Source: Porphyra umbilicalis
Lineage: Eukaryota; Rhodophyta; Bangiophyceae; Bangiales; Bangiaceae
Direction: 5' to 3'
Length of the DNA stretch: 64,000 nucleotides
Assembly: GCA_002049455.2 (NCBI GenBank)
Contig: KV918806.1
Span: 124,001 to 188,000, forward strand
In this document: one piece after another, positions 1-10,186 of the stretch
How the letters are laid out: each line of letters begins with the position of its first letter
Numbering within the stretch: position 1 is the stretch's first letter
The notes under the pieces: model-generated
Told to the model about the DNA's origin: nothing
Databases searched by the model: none
Seen by the model: the letters and a program-made list of their open reading frames with translations, nothing else
Program-made: the position numbers and the translations under genes

Positions 1-566
1 CATAACCGCGATCTCGAGACTTCCCTGGGACTAGTAACTCCCCGGGTGGGCCCCTACTTAAGGGCCTAATTTTATGTAATCCCAACTTGGATTATTGACT
101 TATATTACTTCGCGCCCCTGACCCCGGGGCGCCGCAAGGGTGTCACGTAGAACCCTTCCCCCGCCTCTACTCAAGGCGGTATTCGAAGCTTCGGCCGTCC
201 TCCGCTGAGACTGGCCCCATGGGCCCGGAGGGGAGGGTTTTCCGGGGGTCCTTTGAGGGTATCTGAGGAGGGTTTTCCGAGGGTCCTTTGAGGGTGTCTG
301 AAGAGGGTTTTCTGAGGGTCCGAGGGGAACGGACGGGATAAGAGGGCAAGGCGTGAGTGTCGCCTCGAGGCCTTCGACGCGGGCAAGTAAACTTCCGGTC
401 ACACAACTCGTGTTTGTCGCTCGGGGCGCCTTCCCCCGGTCGACGCCGTGCGTGTGTGCTCTTCGGGGTTTCCTTCCGGGGCGGGTATTCCCCGACAGGA
501 CTACCCGGCGACACGGTTTGGCTCGCCCTCCCCCCAACTGGGTGGGGTGGGCTGAGCGTGTTGTCA
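1..566 (+). repeat. 5' LTR of element 1, left part missing
   Basis: This matches 9039-9605 almost base for base, so about 206 bp of the LTR lie left of the window. It ends in TTGTCA and is followed after a short spacer by the primer-binding site. A run of imperfect repeats of the type GAGGGTTTTCCGAGGGTCC sits at about 232-330. Confidence 0.93.
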
Positions 567-570
567 AATT

Positions 571-587
571 TGGTGGAGCAGCAGGGG
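571..587 (+). other. tRNA primer-binding site of element 1
   Basis: The sequence starts TGGTGGAGCAGC four bases after the LTR end. A leading TGG is the complement of a tRNA CCA tail. Element 2 has a closely similar site, TGGTGGATCAGC, so both elements probably prime from related tRNAs. I cannot assign the amino acid. Confidence 0.7.
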
Positions 588-730
588 AGGAAGGCAACTC
601 AACCTTCCTCGGGGTGGTGGCGGTGCGCCAACCCGCCTCGGGGGGAACCTAGTTGGTCCTCCTCCCCTTGGTGCTTAGCGCTGCGGGCGGTGCCCCGCAA
701 CACCAGGTTTGGCTGAGTCCGGCCGGGTCG

Positions 731-2986
731 ATGGCCGATGGGGGGGGGAATGGAGACCCCCCTGGTGTCGAGGTGCCTGGTGCCGGGGCGGATGAGATTA
801 CCCCCCCCGGAGGCGGATCGTCGGTTGCCTATCGCCTCACCAGTGCCGGCACCACGGATGCGGGTGCCCGCGGGGCGCGGACTTTGTTCCAACCCTTGCC
901 CCCGGGCCTCGATCCGACTGGGACTCGCCCCCCGGCAGGCGCCCCCTCGGGTAGTACGCACCCCGAGGCGGTCCTGTCGGGTGCTGGCACTCATTTCGGC
1001 GTAGGACAGCTGCCCGACGTTACCAAGTGGGGCGGTGGGTCTGTGCCACCACCGGCACGGGAACCTGTGGGTGGGAGCTCTAGTCGTGCTCCCCCAGGTT
1101 CACGGAGTGCCAAGGGTGCCCCGGCGCTTGAGCACGGCGCCGGGACCCACGGTATCGGTCGCCCGGCCCTCGGGCCCGGTGGGAGATCCCCTCTCGGTGC
1201 TTGGGAGGGGGGGGCGATGCCAGGATCGGCACGGGAGCCTGCAGGTGGGAGCTCTAGTCGTGCTCCCCCAGGCTCACGGGGTGCCAGGGATGGCCCGGGT
1301 CTCGAGTGGCGAGACGCCGTGGCCGAGGTCGTTCGGTCCGAAGTTACCCGATCGCTAGTTACGATGTTGAGGGGCTCTACGCCCAGGCCCGCTGAGCGGC
1401 GGGGCCAAGCCCGACGCTCTGCTCGTCGGCGCCGACGCGACAACCCGTCGTCGTCGTCGACCACTGACGTCTCCCGCTCGGGGGACGAGTCAGCAGGTGC
1501 GGCCCTACTTGGTGCGTTCCGTGCTACCCCCCCGCCGTCGACGGTGAGGGAGGGCACTCGGGGTATTGATTCGAGGGCCCAACCGACTCCTGACTCGGCG
1601 GAGGGTGTGCAAGGCGGAGGAGTGGCGCGAGAGTTACCCCGGGGTATTGACCCGGGGTTCCCGACGCAACTCTCCTCCGCGACCGGTCCAGAGGCTGGGG
1701 GGTGGCCTACTCAAACCACCTTGACACCCCCAAATCGGGTGGTGCCGCCCAAGATTGTGGTGAACCACCCGTACTACCGGGTGATGTTCGATTGTGAGAC
1801 CTACGCGCTAGACAACAAGTCGGTTGCCTACACGCGGCGCCAGGCCCGTACTCTGGCCCGGCGCAAGAAAGAGGTGGCTCAGTCCTTCGGGGTGAACGAC
1901 GAGTGGGATGGTTCCCCCCCGGCCAAGGTCTTCCAGTTCTTGCGCAAGTTTGCCAAGGCCTGTGACGACAACAACATCTCCGAAGGCGAAGCCTTCTACA
2001 TCCTTCAAGACTTTACAAAGGAACCTCTCAAGTCAGAGGTGATGATGGTTATGCCAACTCGCCGGGCGGGTAACCCCGGCGAGGTCACTTCATACTTGGA
2101 GCTCATCAACTGGATGATTCAGCGTCACGTCGACGAGGCCTCGGTGGCTACTCTAGTCGAGACCCTGAACGTCGCGGTCCAACGGGACGACGAGGACGAG
2201 TTGTCCTTCGCCGAGCGCCTCCGCCGCCTCAACACCGAGTGCGGGTTCATGTACGGGGAGGGCGCCCTCAAGGGGCGCTTTGTGGAAGGTGTCCACCGCG
2301 CGGCGCGCGCCACTGTGCGCGAGCGCAACACCCCCGGCATGACTATGGCGGAGCTGGCTCGCGTCGCCCAGACTAAGGGCGACGAACACCGCTGGCTACG
2401 ACTTGAGCAGCACAAGGAGCGGACCAAGGAGCGAGAAGCGCTCGCGGAGGAGGCCCGTCTCCGGCGGCAAGCTCGTGCGGCCGCCCTTCCCCGGATCACT
2501 GGGGGTACGCGGGGTTATCAACCGCGGGACGCCCCAGTCCGGACCGTCGGGTCCGTGGGTGCCCCCACTCCGGGCCCCCGGTACGATGGGTCCCGACCCA
2601 AGACTCCGGGCGGCTCGACTCCCGGGGGCAACGACGACCCGCGCTATTGCTCCCGACCGAGGGATGGGCCTTCCCGACACAAGTCCCGGTCGGAAGAGTA
2701 CCCTTGCTGGCAGTGTGGCAAGGTGGGCCATTGGGCCGAGGTGTGCCCCGACTTGGACGCACGCCTACGCGACCGATTGGCCATAGCCAGTCGGTGGTCC
2801 CCTCTCGGGACGTCCTCGGGCTCCCGCGATACCCCGCGAGCTGGCCGGCGAGTAGCCGTTGCCACTCTCCACGAGGACTATAGCTCAAGCGGCGAGGAGT
2901 CGACGCCGCTTGAGAAGGGGGAACCGCGGATCGAGCCCGAGTGCGGACCCACCACCACCTCTGAGTCCGAGGAGGGAAACGAGTAA
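731..2986 (+). CDS. gag: Gag polyprotein of element 1
   Basis: Structural protein of about 750 residues that would form the virus-like particle and bind element RNA. The first ATG of the open frame is at 731. The N-terminal third is low-complexity Pro/Gly/Arg/Ser-rich and contains a direct repeat (about 1060-1110 against 1230-1280, residues around PAREPxGGSSSRAPPGSR). The capsid-like part at about 1750-2400 is homologous to the gag of element 2 (shared SYLELINW and neighbouring residues). A CX2CX4HX4C zinc knuckle (CWQCGKVGHWAEVC) lies at about 2702-2745, and an acidic tail ends the frame. Pol follows in a different frame, so pol expression would need frameshifting or a separate start, as known in this family. 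The frame is uninterrupted. Confidence 0.88.
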   Translation: MADGGGNGDPPGVEVPGAGADEITPPGGGSSVAYRLTSAGTTDAGARGARTLFQPLPPGLDPTGTRPPAGAPSGSTHPEAVLSGAGTHFGVGQLPDVTKWGGGSVPPPAREPVGGSSSRAPPGSRSAKGAPALEHGAGTHGIGRPALGPGGRSPLGAWEGGAMPGSAREPAGGSSSRAPPGSRGARDGPGLEWRDAVAEVVRSEVTRSLVTMLRGSTPRPAERRGQARRSARRRRRDNPSSSSTTDVSRSGDESAGAALLGAFRATPPPSTVREGTRGIDSRAQPTPDSAEGVQGGGVARELPRGIDPGFPTQLSSATGPEAGGWPTQTTLTPPNRVVPPKIVVNHPYYRVMFDCETYALDNKSVAYTRRQARTLARRKKEVAQSFGVNDEWDGSPPAKVFQFLRKFAKACDDNNISEGEAFYILQDFTKEPLKSEVMMVMPTRRAGNPGEVTSYLELINWMIQRHVDEASVATLVETLNVAVQRDDEDELSFAERLRRLNTECGFMYGEGALKGRFVEGVHRAARATVRERNTPGMTMAELARVAQTKGDEHRWLRLEQHKERTKEREALAEEARLRRQARAAALPRITGGTRGYQPRDAPVRTVGSVGAPTPGPRYDGSRPKTPGGSTPGGNDDPRYCSRPRDGPSRHKSRSEEYPCWQCGKVGHWAEVCPDLDARLRDRLAIASRWSPLGTSSGSRDTPRAGRRVAVATLHEDYSSSGEESTPLEKGEPRIEPECGPTTTSESEEGNE

Positions 2987-3018
2987 CCACCGGTGTTGGG
3001 CCCTCCCCGCGGCAACCG

Positions 3019-6000
3019 GTGGACCCAACCCGGGACGTGGATAAGATGCCAGTACGCATCCTATCCCGACCCAAGGGGATCCGCCCCCGGGACGCACCCC
3101 TCCCGAAGGGGGTAAGCGGCCAGAATGTGGTGGCCATCCTGACGGGGTCCAACTACCAGGTGACCAGTCGCGTCTGGCTGGACGCGGGGCGTGAGCTAGC
3201 CCTCCGCGTCATAGTCGACACGGGGTCGTGTGTCTCCCTAGTTCGGGAAGCGCTACTCCCCCCGGAGATGGAGGTGGCGCCCTTAGACGCGGCGACCGCC
3301 CAGTTGTTTGACGTGAATGGGGGACTCCTCCCCATCACGGGCACCGTGACTCTTACGGTGCGAGTCGGCACTTACTCCACCCCAGTCACGTGTGGGGTAG
3401 GGCCGGGCATGTCGGTCCCCCTACTCCTAGGGACCGACTACACGGACGTCCATGTCCCCAACATTTGCGGGCCCAAGGGGTACGTCCGGTTACTAAACGG
3501 ATGTAGTGTCCCTATCCTCCGTCGGGGTAAGACGGTGTCGTATGCCCGGGCGGACCAACCCCAGTCGGGGGCCGCTAGTGAGGCGGACACAAAAGTGCGC
3601 CTAGCACACGAGGTGGTTATACCCCCGCGGTCCCGGGGATACGTCCCAGTACAGACGTCATTCCAAGGGAATGGGGTCATCACCCAGCGCCATCGAGTGT
3701 ATGAGCGCCACCGCTTGCATGTTGCAACTGGCACCATGGACTGCACCGCCAACCAGACGTGGTGGGTGGAGGTAACCCATACGGGGAACACGAGTAAGCG
3801 ACTCCCCAAGGGCATGGTCATGGGGCATATGTCGGCCTACTTCGGTACGGTAGCCGCCATATCCCGAGAGGACTGGGCTGCACTCAGCCCCAGTCCGACC
3901 ACCGCGCCCGACGCAACGGACCCCGTGGAGGAGCCCCACGTTCATACTTCGAACGTGCCCGAGGGGCTGCGGCCTCAAGTGCTCGCCCTACTGGAGAAGC
4001 ACCGAGCCCTCTGGAGTGGGCACTTGGGCTCCATCAAGGCCACGGAGCACCGGATCGAGTTGAAGCCGGGCTCCAAGCCCGTCTGGCTCAACCCCTACCG
4101 GATGGGTCCCCGAACTAGGGAACTCATCAAGGCCCAAGTCGACCGAATGCTCAAGCTCGAAGTTATAGAGCCCAGCCAGAGTGAATGGGCTAGCCCGGTG
4201 GTACTCATCCCGAAGCCCGACGGGAGTCCCCGGTTCTGCATCGACTATCGGCAGTTGAACAAGCGCACAGTACTCGACTCGTATCCACTACCCCGGATGG
4301 ACAACTGCCTCGACTCCTTAGGGGATGCACAGTTCTTCTCCACGTTGGACTGCAACGCGGGGTACTGGCAGATCCCCCTAGCCGAGGAGGATAAGCCGAA
4401 GACGGCATTCACTTGCCACTGTGGGACGTATTAGTGTACGCGTCTTCCGTTTGGCCTGTGCAATGCCCCTGCCACTTTCCAGCGGGCTATTGACATGATC
4501 CTATCCGGAGTCAAGTGGCAGAATGTGCTCGTCCACTTAGACGACCTCATCATCTTCTCCGCTGATGCCTAGTCGCACCTGTCCCACTTGGACACGGTGC
4601 TCACCTTACTCGGGAAGCACGGGGTCACACTCAAGGCACAGAAGTGCCACCTCTTTACTAATGAGGTGGAGTACCTTGGTCATGTAGTACGGCCAGGACG
4701 CTTGAGTGTGAACGAGAAGAACCTCAAGGCCATCAAGAAGGCCAGCTTCCCCCAGACCCAAACCCAACTGAGGAGTTTCCTGGGGATGTGCAATGTCTAC
4801 CGTCGGTTCACGGTAGACTTCGCTAAGACCGCGAAGCCGCTGAACAACTTGAACAGCGTAAAGCTTCCGAAGCGGTTGAGTCCCCCTACTCCGGAGGAAC
4901 AGAACGCGTTCGATAAACTACGCGAACAGCTATGCCACCCGCCCATCCTTGCGATACCGCGCAAGGAGGGGAAGTACATCATCGATGTGGACGCTAGCTA
5001 CGACCAGCTAGGGTGCTGCCTACTACAGCAGCAACCCGATGGCAAGTACCTGCCCGTAGGCTACTTCAGTAAGGGCCTACTACCGGCGGAGAAGAACTAC
5101 ACCGTCACCGAGATTGAGGGACTAGGTGTGGTGTGGGCGGTCGGTTTATTACGACCGTACATCGAAGGCACCAAGTTCCTCATCCGGTGTGACCACAAGG
5201 CACTGAAGTGGATACTAACCACGACGGCCTGCACCAACAATCGACTCAATCGTTGGCGCATCCTCCTCTCGGAGCTCGACTATGATGTGGAGTACAAGCC
5301 CGGCCCCCAACATGCGGTGGCCGACGCTCTGTCCCGCATCCCGACTGAGGGGCTGGACACGGGACCCATCTCCCAGGAGATCCCCACAGTCGGGGTGACC
5401 ACTCGATCGGGGGCGGTACTCGACCCCCGACTCCCCGACAACAGGGAGACTGCCCGCATACCTCTGGGCGAACTAGTCCAGAGGCAGGCGACAGACGATT
5501 TCTGTCAGGGGGTCAAGAAGTTACTTGACACCCCCACCCCCACGCGCTTCTACGAGAACGCAGACGGGTTGTTGTGCCGTCGCGGACACCGCGAGGGGAC
5601 CCAGCAGGTACTGGTCCCCCAGTCCCTAGTCAAGGACGTATTACGGGCGGAGCACTCCTCCCCCTTGGCTGCGCATCCAGGTGGGACGCGCATGTACCAG
5701 ACCCTGCGGGACCAATACTACTGGCCCTCGCTGGCGATGGATGTGTTCGGGTGGGTGGCAGCGTGCCCCACCTGTGCTAAGACCCGGCTCATGGGTACGC
5801 AGAGCAAAGCGTTCATGAGGTTGTTCCCCGCGACGGAACCCTTCGCAGCGCTGGCCATTGACTTACTTGGCCCCCTGCCCAGGACCCCCGAAGGATATGA
5901 GTATATCCTAGTTATTTGTGACCGATTTACTAAGGTCACTCGGGCGGTGCCGCTTCGAGACATCACGGCTCTGGATGTTCTCAGCGCATTCCTCGACACG

Positions 6001-6990
6001 TGGGTTGCTAGCTATGGGATCCCCGATTCAGTTCTATCGGATAACGGACCCCGATTTGCTGCCGTACTCTGGCAAGGGGTACTCAAGACCCTGGGTATTG
6101 ACACTAACTATGCCACCCCTTACCACCCACAAACTAATGGGCAGGTCGAACGGTTTAATAAGACCTTAGTTAAGCAACTACGCCACTACGTAAGTGACCA
6201 CGTAGTTACGTGGTCCCGATACTTAAGCCTGGTACTAACGGCTTACAATTCGCAAGTGCATAGTAGCACCGGGCAGATCCCCTTTGCGTTCGTAAGCCCC
6301 CGACGGCTTACTCCCGTGGCCCTCGAGCGACTTACAGCGGGTACCGACACCGGGGCGATAGGTACCCCCGGGCGAGCCAAGGAGAATTTCCTCCAGCGCC
6401 TTGACTCCCTTATCCCCCTAGTACGGGAGACCATGGAGAAGGCACAGGCCCGGTACAAACGAGCATTCGACAAGCGCGTGCAGACTCGCCGCGAATCCCT
6501 CCAAGTCGGAGACTGGGTATTCGTGAACTCCCACGAGAACTAGGGGGGTAAGCTCGTCTTCAAGACACTGGGACCCTACCAGATCTTGAAGACAGACGGG
6601 CGTCGGCTTACCATCGAAAGTGACGATGGTATCCGGACCATCAATGGGAACCACGCCACCCGGGCCCCGGAACCACCGGAGGGTGACCCGGCGTGGGCAC
6701 GGGCACTGGCCGCGTGGCGGGTCCCCTCCCTCCCCTCATCGGTAAGTAAACCGATTGAGGCTGTCTTCGACCACTTTGTCGGACAGGGGTATGACGACCA
6801 AGAGCGACTCATGCTCAAGGTAAGATGGTTCGGGTATGGACCCCGAGAGGACTCCTGGCACTACGTGGAGGACCTCCCAGCTGAGAAGGTCCGCCAGTGT
6901 TGCCAGCGCCACCAACTCAAGGTGCGCAGGGGGGCCATAACCTCCCCACCCCTAGTACGGGGTGGGGACAGGGGAGGCCGCCGCCGCTAA
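3019..6990 (+). pseudogene. pol: Pol region of element 1 (protease, RT, RNase H, integrase, chromodomain)
   Basis: Fossil pol region with its domains in Ty3/gypsy order. An aspartic protease with a DTG core lies at about 3180-3450. Reverse transcriptase lies at about 4050-4700 with the LDD active-site block. RNase H lies at about 4960-5340. Integrase lies at about 5640-6320 with an HHCC zinc finger and the D, D, E blocks (IDLLGPLP, LSDNGP, NGQVERFNK). A chromodomain lies at about 6750-6910 (KVRWFGYGPREDSWHYVEDLP), which in chromoviruses is thought to guide integration into marked chromatin. The region carries about three breaks. Codon use and similarity to element 2 are uniform throughout, which fits recent loss of function in a young copy. 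Confidence 0.88.
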
Positions 6991-7690
6991 CTCCGCTCGC
7001 GGCGCCCCCCACCCCCACGTTCCCCCCTCCTTGCCTCGCTTCGCAGGCCGGAGCGGGCCGACCCCCTCCTTGCTTGTGGCGGCGGCGCCCCACAGCACCG
7101 GGCGCCCGCCGACACGGCACCATCGCTTGACGTCTCGCCGCCCCGGGCCGTCGCATTGCCGCCCGACTTGACATCGACGCCGCCGGCCGACTGCGCCAAG
7201 CGGCCGCCATAGAGACGGCGCGGCACCGCTAGACTGGGCGGTGCCCACGAGCGGGCGCCGCCACTTGCGTGGGCCCCTACCACTGCCGTCCGGAGGCTCG
7301 AGCCGCGCCCCCTCGCCCAGCGCGGCGACGGCACAGCCTCTCACACGACACTCGGGCCAAGGGCGTCCCCATCCCCTCCCCTGGTCGCCCATCGGCTCGG
7401 CTCTCGTCCGGCGTTACCTACGCCGGCCCCCACTGACCCCGGCGTCGGCATAGTAGGCCGAACCGCTCCTTCCCACCCCAGTAGTGGAGGGCGGGAAGGG
7501 TCGCCCCAATTTGGGTGTGACACGCTGGAGCAAAAGGGTGGGGGGGTATGCCCGGTGGTACAGCCGGAAGCGCCGGCCGTGCAACCGGGACCCCGTCCTA
7601 CGCCCACCCGCCCCTGATCTGGGTCTTATGGGCCCCTGTGCACTGGCAGGAGGCCCTACGTCCAGGGCTACACCCCTTCCTGGGCCGGGT
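6991..7690 (+). other. 3' non-coding region of element 1
   Basis: GC-rich DNA between pol and the minisatellite. Several frames are open on both strands, but the predicted peptides are Arg/Pro/Gly-rich and unlike any domain I know. I see no gene here. Confidence 0.5.
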
Positions 7691-7699
7691 TGCGTGGCA

Positions 7700-8665
7700 C
7701 GGCGGGAACGCACCCTCGCCCTCCACCGGTGCAGGGCGCGACGCACTGCCCTGCTGCGCGGGGCCACTCACCCCCGCCCTACACCGGTGCAGGGCGCGAC
7801 GCACCGCCCTGCGGCGCGGGGCCACTGACCCCCCGAGCCACGGCCGCGGATCGCGCGCCGCGTGGCACGACGAGGACGCACCCCGGCGCCCTGACCGTGC
7901 GGCGCGGGGCGACTGACCCCCGCGCCACGCTCGCAGATGGCGCGCCGGGTGGCCCGGTGGTGACTCACCCCCGCGCCACGGTCGCGGATCGGGCGTCACG
8001 TGGCACGGCAGTGACACAAGCCGGCGCCCTGACCGTGCGGCGCGGGGCAACTGACCCCCGCGCCACGGTCGCTGATCGCGCGCCGCGTGGCACGGCGGTG
8101 ACGCACCCCGGCGCCCTGACCGTGCGGCGCGGGGCAACTGACCCCCGCGCCACGCTCGCAGATGGCGCGCCGGGTGGCCCGGCGGTGACTCACGCCCGCG
8201 CCACGGTCGCGGATCGGGCGTCACGTGGCACGGCAGTGACACAACCCGGTGCACTGACCGTGCAGCGCGGGGCAACTGACCCCCGCGCCATGGTCGCGGA
8301 TCGCGCGCCGCGTGGCACGGCGGTGACACACCTCGGCGCCCTGACCGTGCGGCGCGGGGCAACTGACCCCCGCGCCACGGTCGCGGATCGCGCGCCGCGT
8401 GGCACGGCGGTGACACACCCCGGCGCCCTGACCGTGCGGCGCGGGGCAACTGACCCGCGCGCCACGCTCGCAGATGGCGCGCCGTGTGGCACGGCGGTGA
8501 CTCACCCTTGCGCCACGATCGCGGATCGGGCGTTGCGTGGCACGGCGGTACCGCACCCCCGCCCGACACTGGGCAATCCCAGCCCCGGCGCCCCACCGTC
8601 CGGCGCGGGGCCACTGACCCCCGCGCAACGGTCGCGGATCGCGCGCCGCGTGTCACGGCCGTGAC
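7700..8665 (+). repeat. Composite minisatellite inside element 1 (87-bp and 138-bp units)
   Basis: The phrase CTGACCGTGCGGCGCGGGG or a close variant starts at 7891, 8029, 8116, 8254, 8341 and 8428, giving spacings of 138, 87, 138, 87 and 87 bp. The 87-bp unit is a 51-bp block (GCGCCACGGTCGCGGAT and onward) plus a 36-bp block (GCGCCCTGACCGTGCGG and onward). The 138-bp unit carries the 51-bp block twice. A related 58-bp repeat (GCAGGGCGCGACGCAC at 7731 and 7789) precedes it. Because 51, 36, 87 and 138 are multiples of three, frames stay open on both strands: 324 codons on plus and 373 codons on minus (7598-8719). I treat these as a by-product of periodicity unless expression is shown. Confidence 0.85.
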
Positions 8666-8820
8666 ACACCCCCGCCTCCCAGAGATGCAGGGCGAGGCCG
8701 CGCTCTGCTCACCTGGCACCAGTCAGGCCCCTGGGTAGTACCCCCGGCGGTCCACCCCTGTACTCTCCGGGCGGGCCCCCTCCGATTCAACGTTTGGGGC
8801 ACCGGGTCGGTGACCCTTTA

Positions 8821-8832
8821 AGAAGGGGGAAA
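8821..8832 (+). other. Polypurine tract of element 1
   Basis: The run AGAAGGGGGAAA directly abuts the 3' LTR start (TGTGACAG). This is the expected site for plus-strand DNA priming. Confidence 0.8.
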
Positions 8833-9605
8833 TGTGACAGCATTTCTGCTTGTCAGGCCTCGGCACGGGGCCTTCTTCCAGTCACGAGGGGGTTAGCCGA
8901 TCCGGAAAACCGGTCGAACAGGATCCACTACAAATCCCGAGCACCGTCAAACCCGTTCAGGGCAAATATGCATTAGTTCCGCATATTTCGAGTCGTTCCG
9001 GTGGCGATCCACTTGTGATCACCCCGTGGCTCACCAACCATAACCGCGATCTCGAGACTTCCCTGGGACTAGTAACTCCCCGGGTGGGCCCCTACTTAAG
9101 GGCCTAATTTTGTGTAATCCCAACTTGGATTATTGACTTATATTACTTCGCGCCCCTGACCCCGGGGCGCCGCAAGGGTGTCACGTAGAACCCTTCCCCC
9201 GCCTCTACTCAAGGCGGTATTCGAAGCTTCGGCCGTCCTCCGCTGAGACTGGCCCCATGGGCCCGGAGGGGAGGGTTTTCCGGGGGTCCTTTGAGGGTAT
9301 CTGAGGAGGGTTTTCCGAGGGTCCTTTGAGGGTGTCTGAAGAGGGTTTTCTGAGGGTCCGAGGGGAACGGACGGGATAAGAGGGCAAGGCGTGAGTGTCG
9401 CCTCGAGGCCTTCGACGCGGGCAAGTAAACTTTTCGGTCACACAACTCGTGTTTGTCGCTCGGGGCGCCTTCCCCCGGTCGACGCCGTGCGTGTGTGCTC
9501 TTCGGGGTTTCCTTCCGGGGCGGGTATTCCCCGACAGGACTACCCGGCGACACGGTTTGGCTCGCCCTCCCCCCAACTGGGTGGGGTGGGCTGAGCGTGT
9601 TGTCA
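8833..9605 (+). repeat. 3' LTR of element 1
   Basis: A complete LTR of about 773 bp that starts TGTGACAG and ends TTGTCA. The inner TGACA and the final TGTCA form the short terminal inverted repeat typical of LTRs. Its last 567 bp repeat the beginning of the window. Confidence 0.92.
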
Positions 9606-10186
9606 CACAGAGTACATATCTGGTCACATGTCCAAGTGTACCGCGTCGCGGTCAGTACAGACCATCGTTTTTGTGCTGAACAGCAGCGATTTGCCCAGCG
9701 AGGGCGGCCTCGCGAGCGCGCGAGGGGCTCGCATGCGCTTGGCTCATGACTGACTTGGCCCGCGGCTTGGCCCGCGCACGACCAGCGGGGCCGTATGGCC
9801 CGGTAGTGGCTCGGCCGGTCCTTGACCAGTCTGACGCCTGTCCTCTGCCCCTGGCACCCGCTGTCCCTCGCGCCACTCCCGTGGGCTTCAAAAGTGAGGA
9901 CCTTGCCCCGCTCTGGTACGTTACCAACCGTAGTGCCCCAGTTGCTGCTCTCAGCACCACTACCCTCCTCCACCACCGCTCCACCGCCCACCTGCGCCAC
10001 CGGTCAACCCGTCCCTGATACCGCCTGCCCCGAAGTCGGCTCCCAAGCCGGCCAAGTCGACCGTCCCAACCTAACCCGCCCCCCCACCCCGCCCCCCCGG
10101 ACCTCCTGCCCGCACGCCCCTCCCTGGTGTTTTTACTGTGTCTTGGTGCCGTTTAGGCGTCTGCTTCTGACCGCTGACAGAGCAGG
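9606..10186. other. Intergenic stretch between element 1 and the next gene
   Basis: No convincing ORF or repeat. It should hold the promoter of the gene starting at 10187, but I recognise no clear TATA box. Confidence 0.4.

Larger units (their letters stand above)
1..9605 (+). mobile_element. Ty3/gypsy LTR retrotransposon, chromodomain type (element 1)
   Basis: The 5' LTR runs into the left window edge; the 3' LTR lies at 8833-9605. In between come a tRNA primer-binding site, gag, a pol region in the order protease, reverse transcriptase, RNase H, integrase, chromodomain, a long GC-rich 3' region with tandem repeats, and a polypurine tract. Integrase following RNase H, plus the chromodomain, places it in Ty3/gypsy (chromovirus-like). 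By eye the LTRs differ at about three places in 566 bp, so the insertion is young. Gag looks whole; pol carries about three breaks, so this copy is not autonomous as read. The 5' target-site flank lies outside the window. The base directly after the 3' LTR begins CACAG. Confidence 0.93.

Noticed and set aside
7690-8664. 324-codon plus-strand ORF in the element 1 minisatellite as a gene
   Set aside because: The frame is kept open by units divisible by three, and the opposite strand is equally open. No domain.
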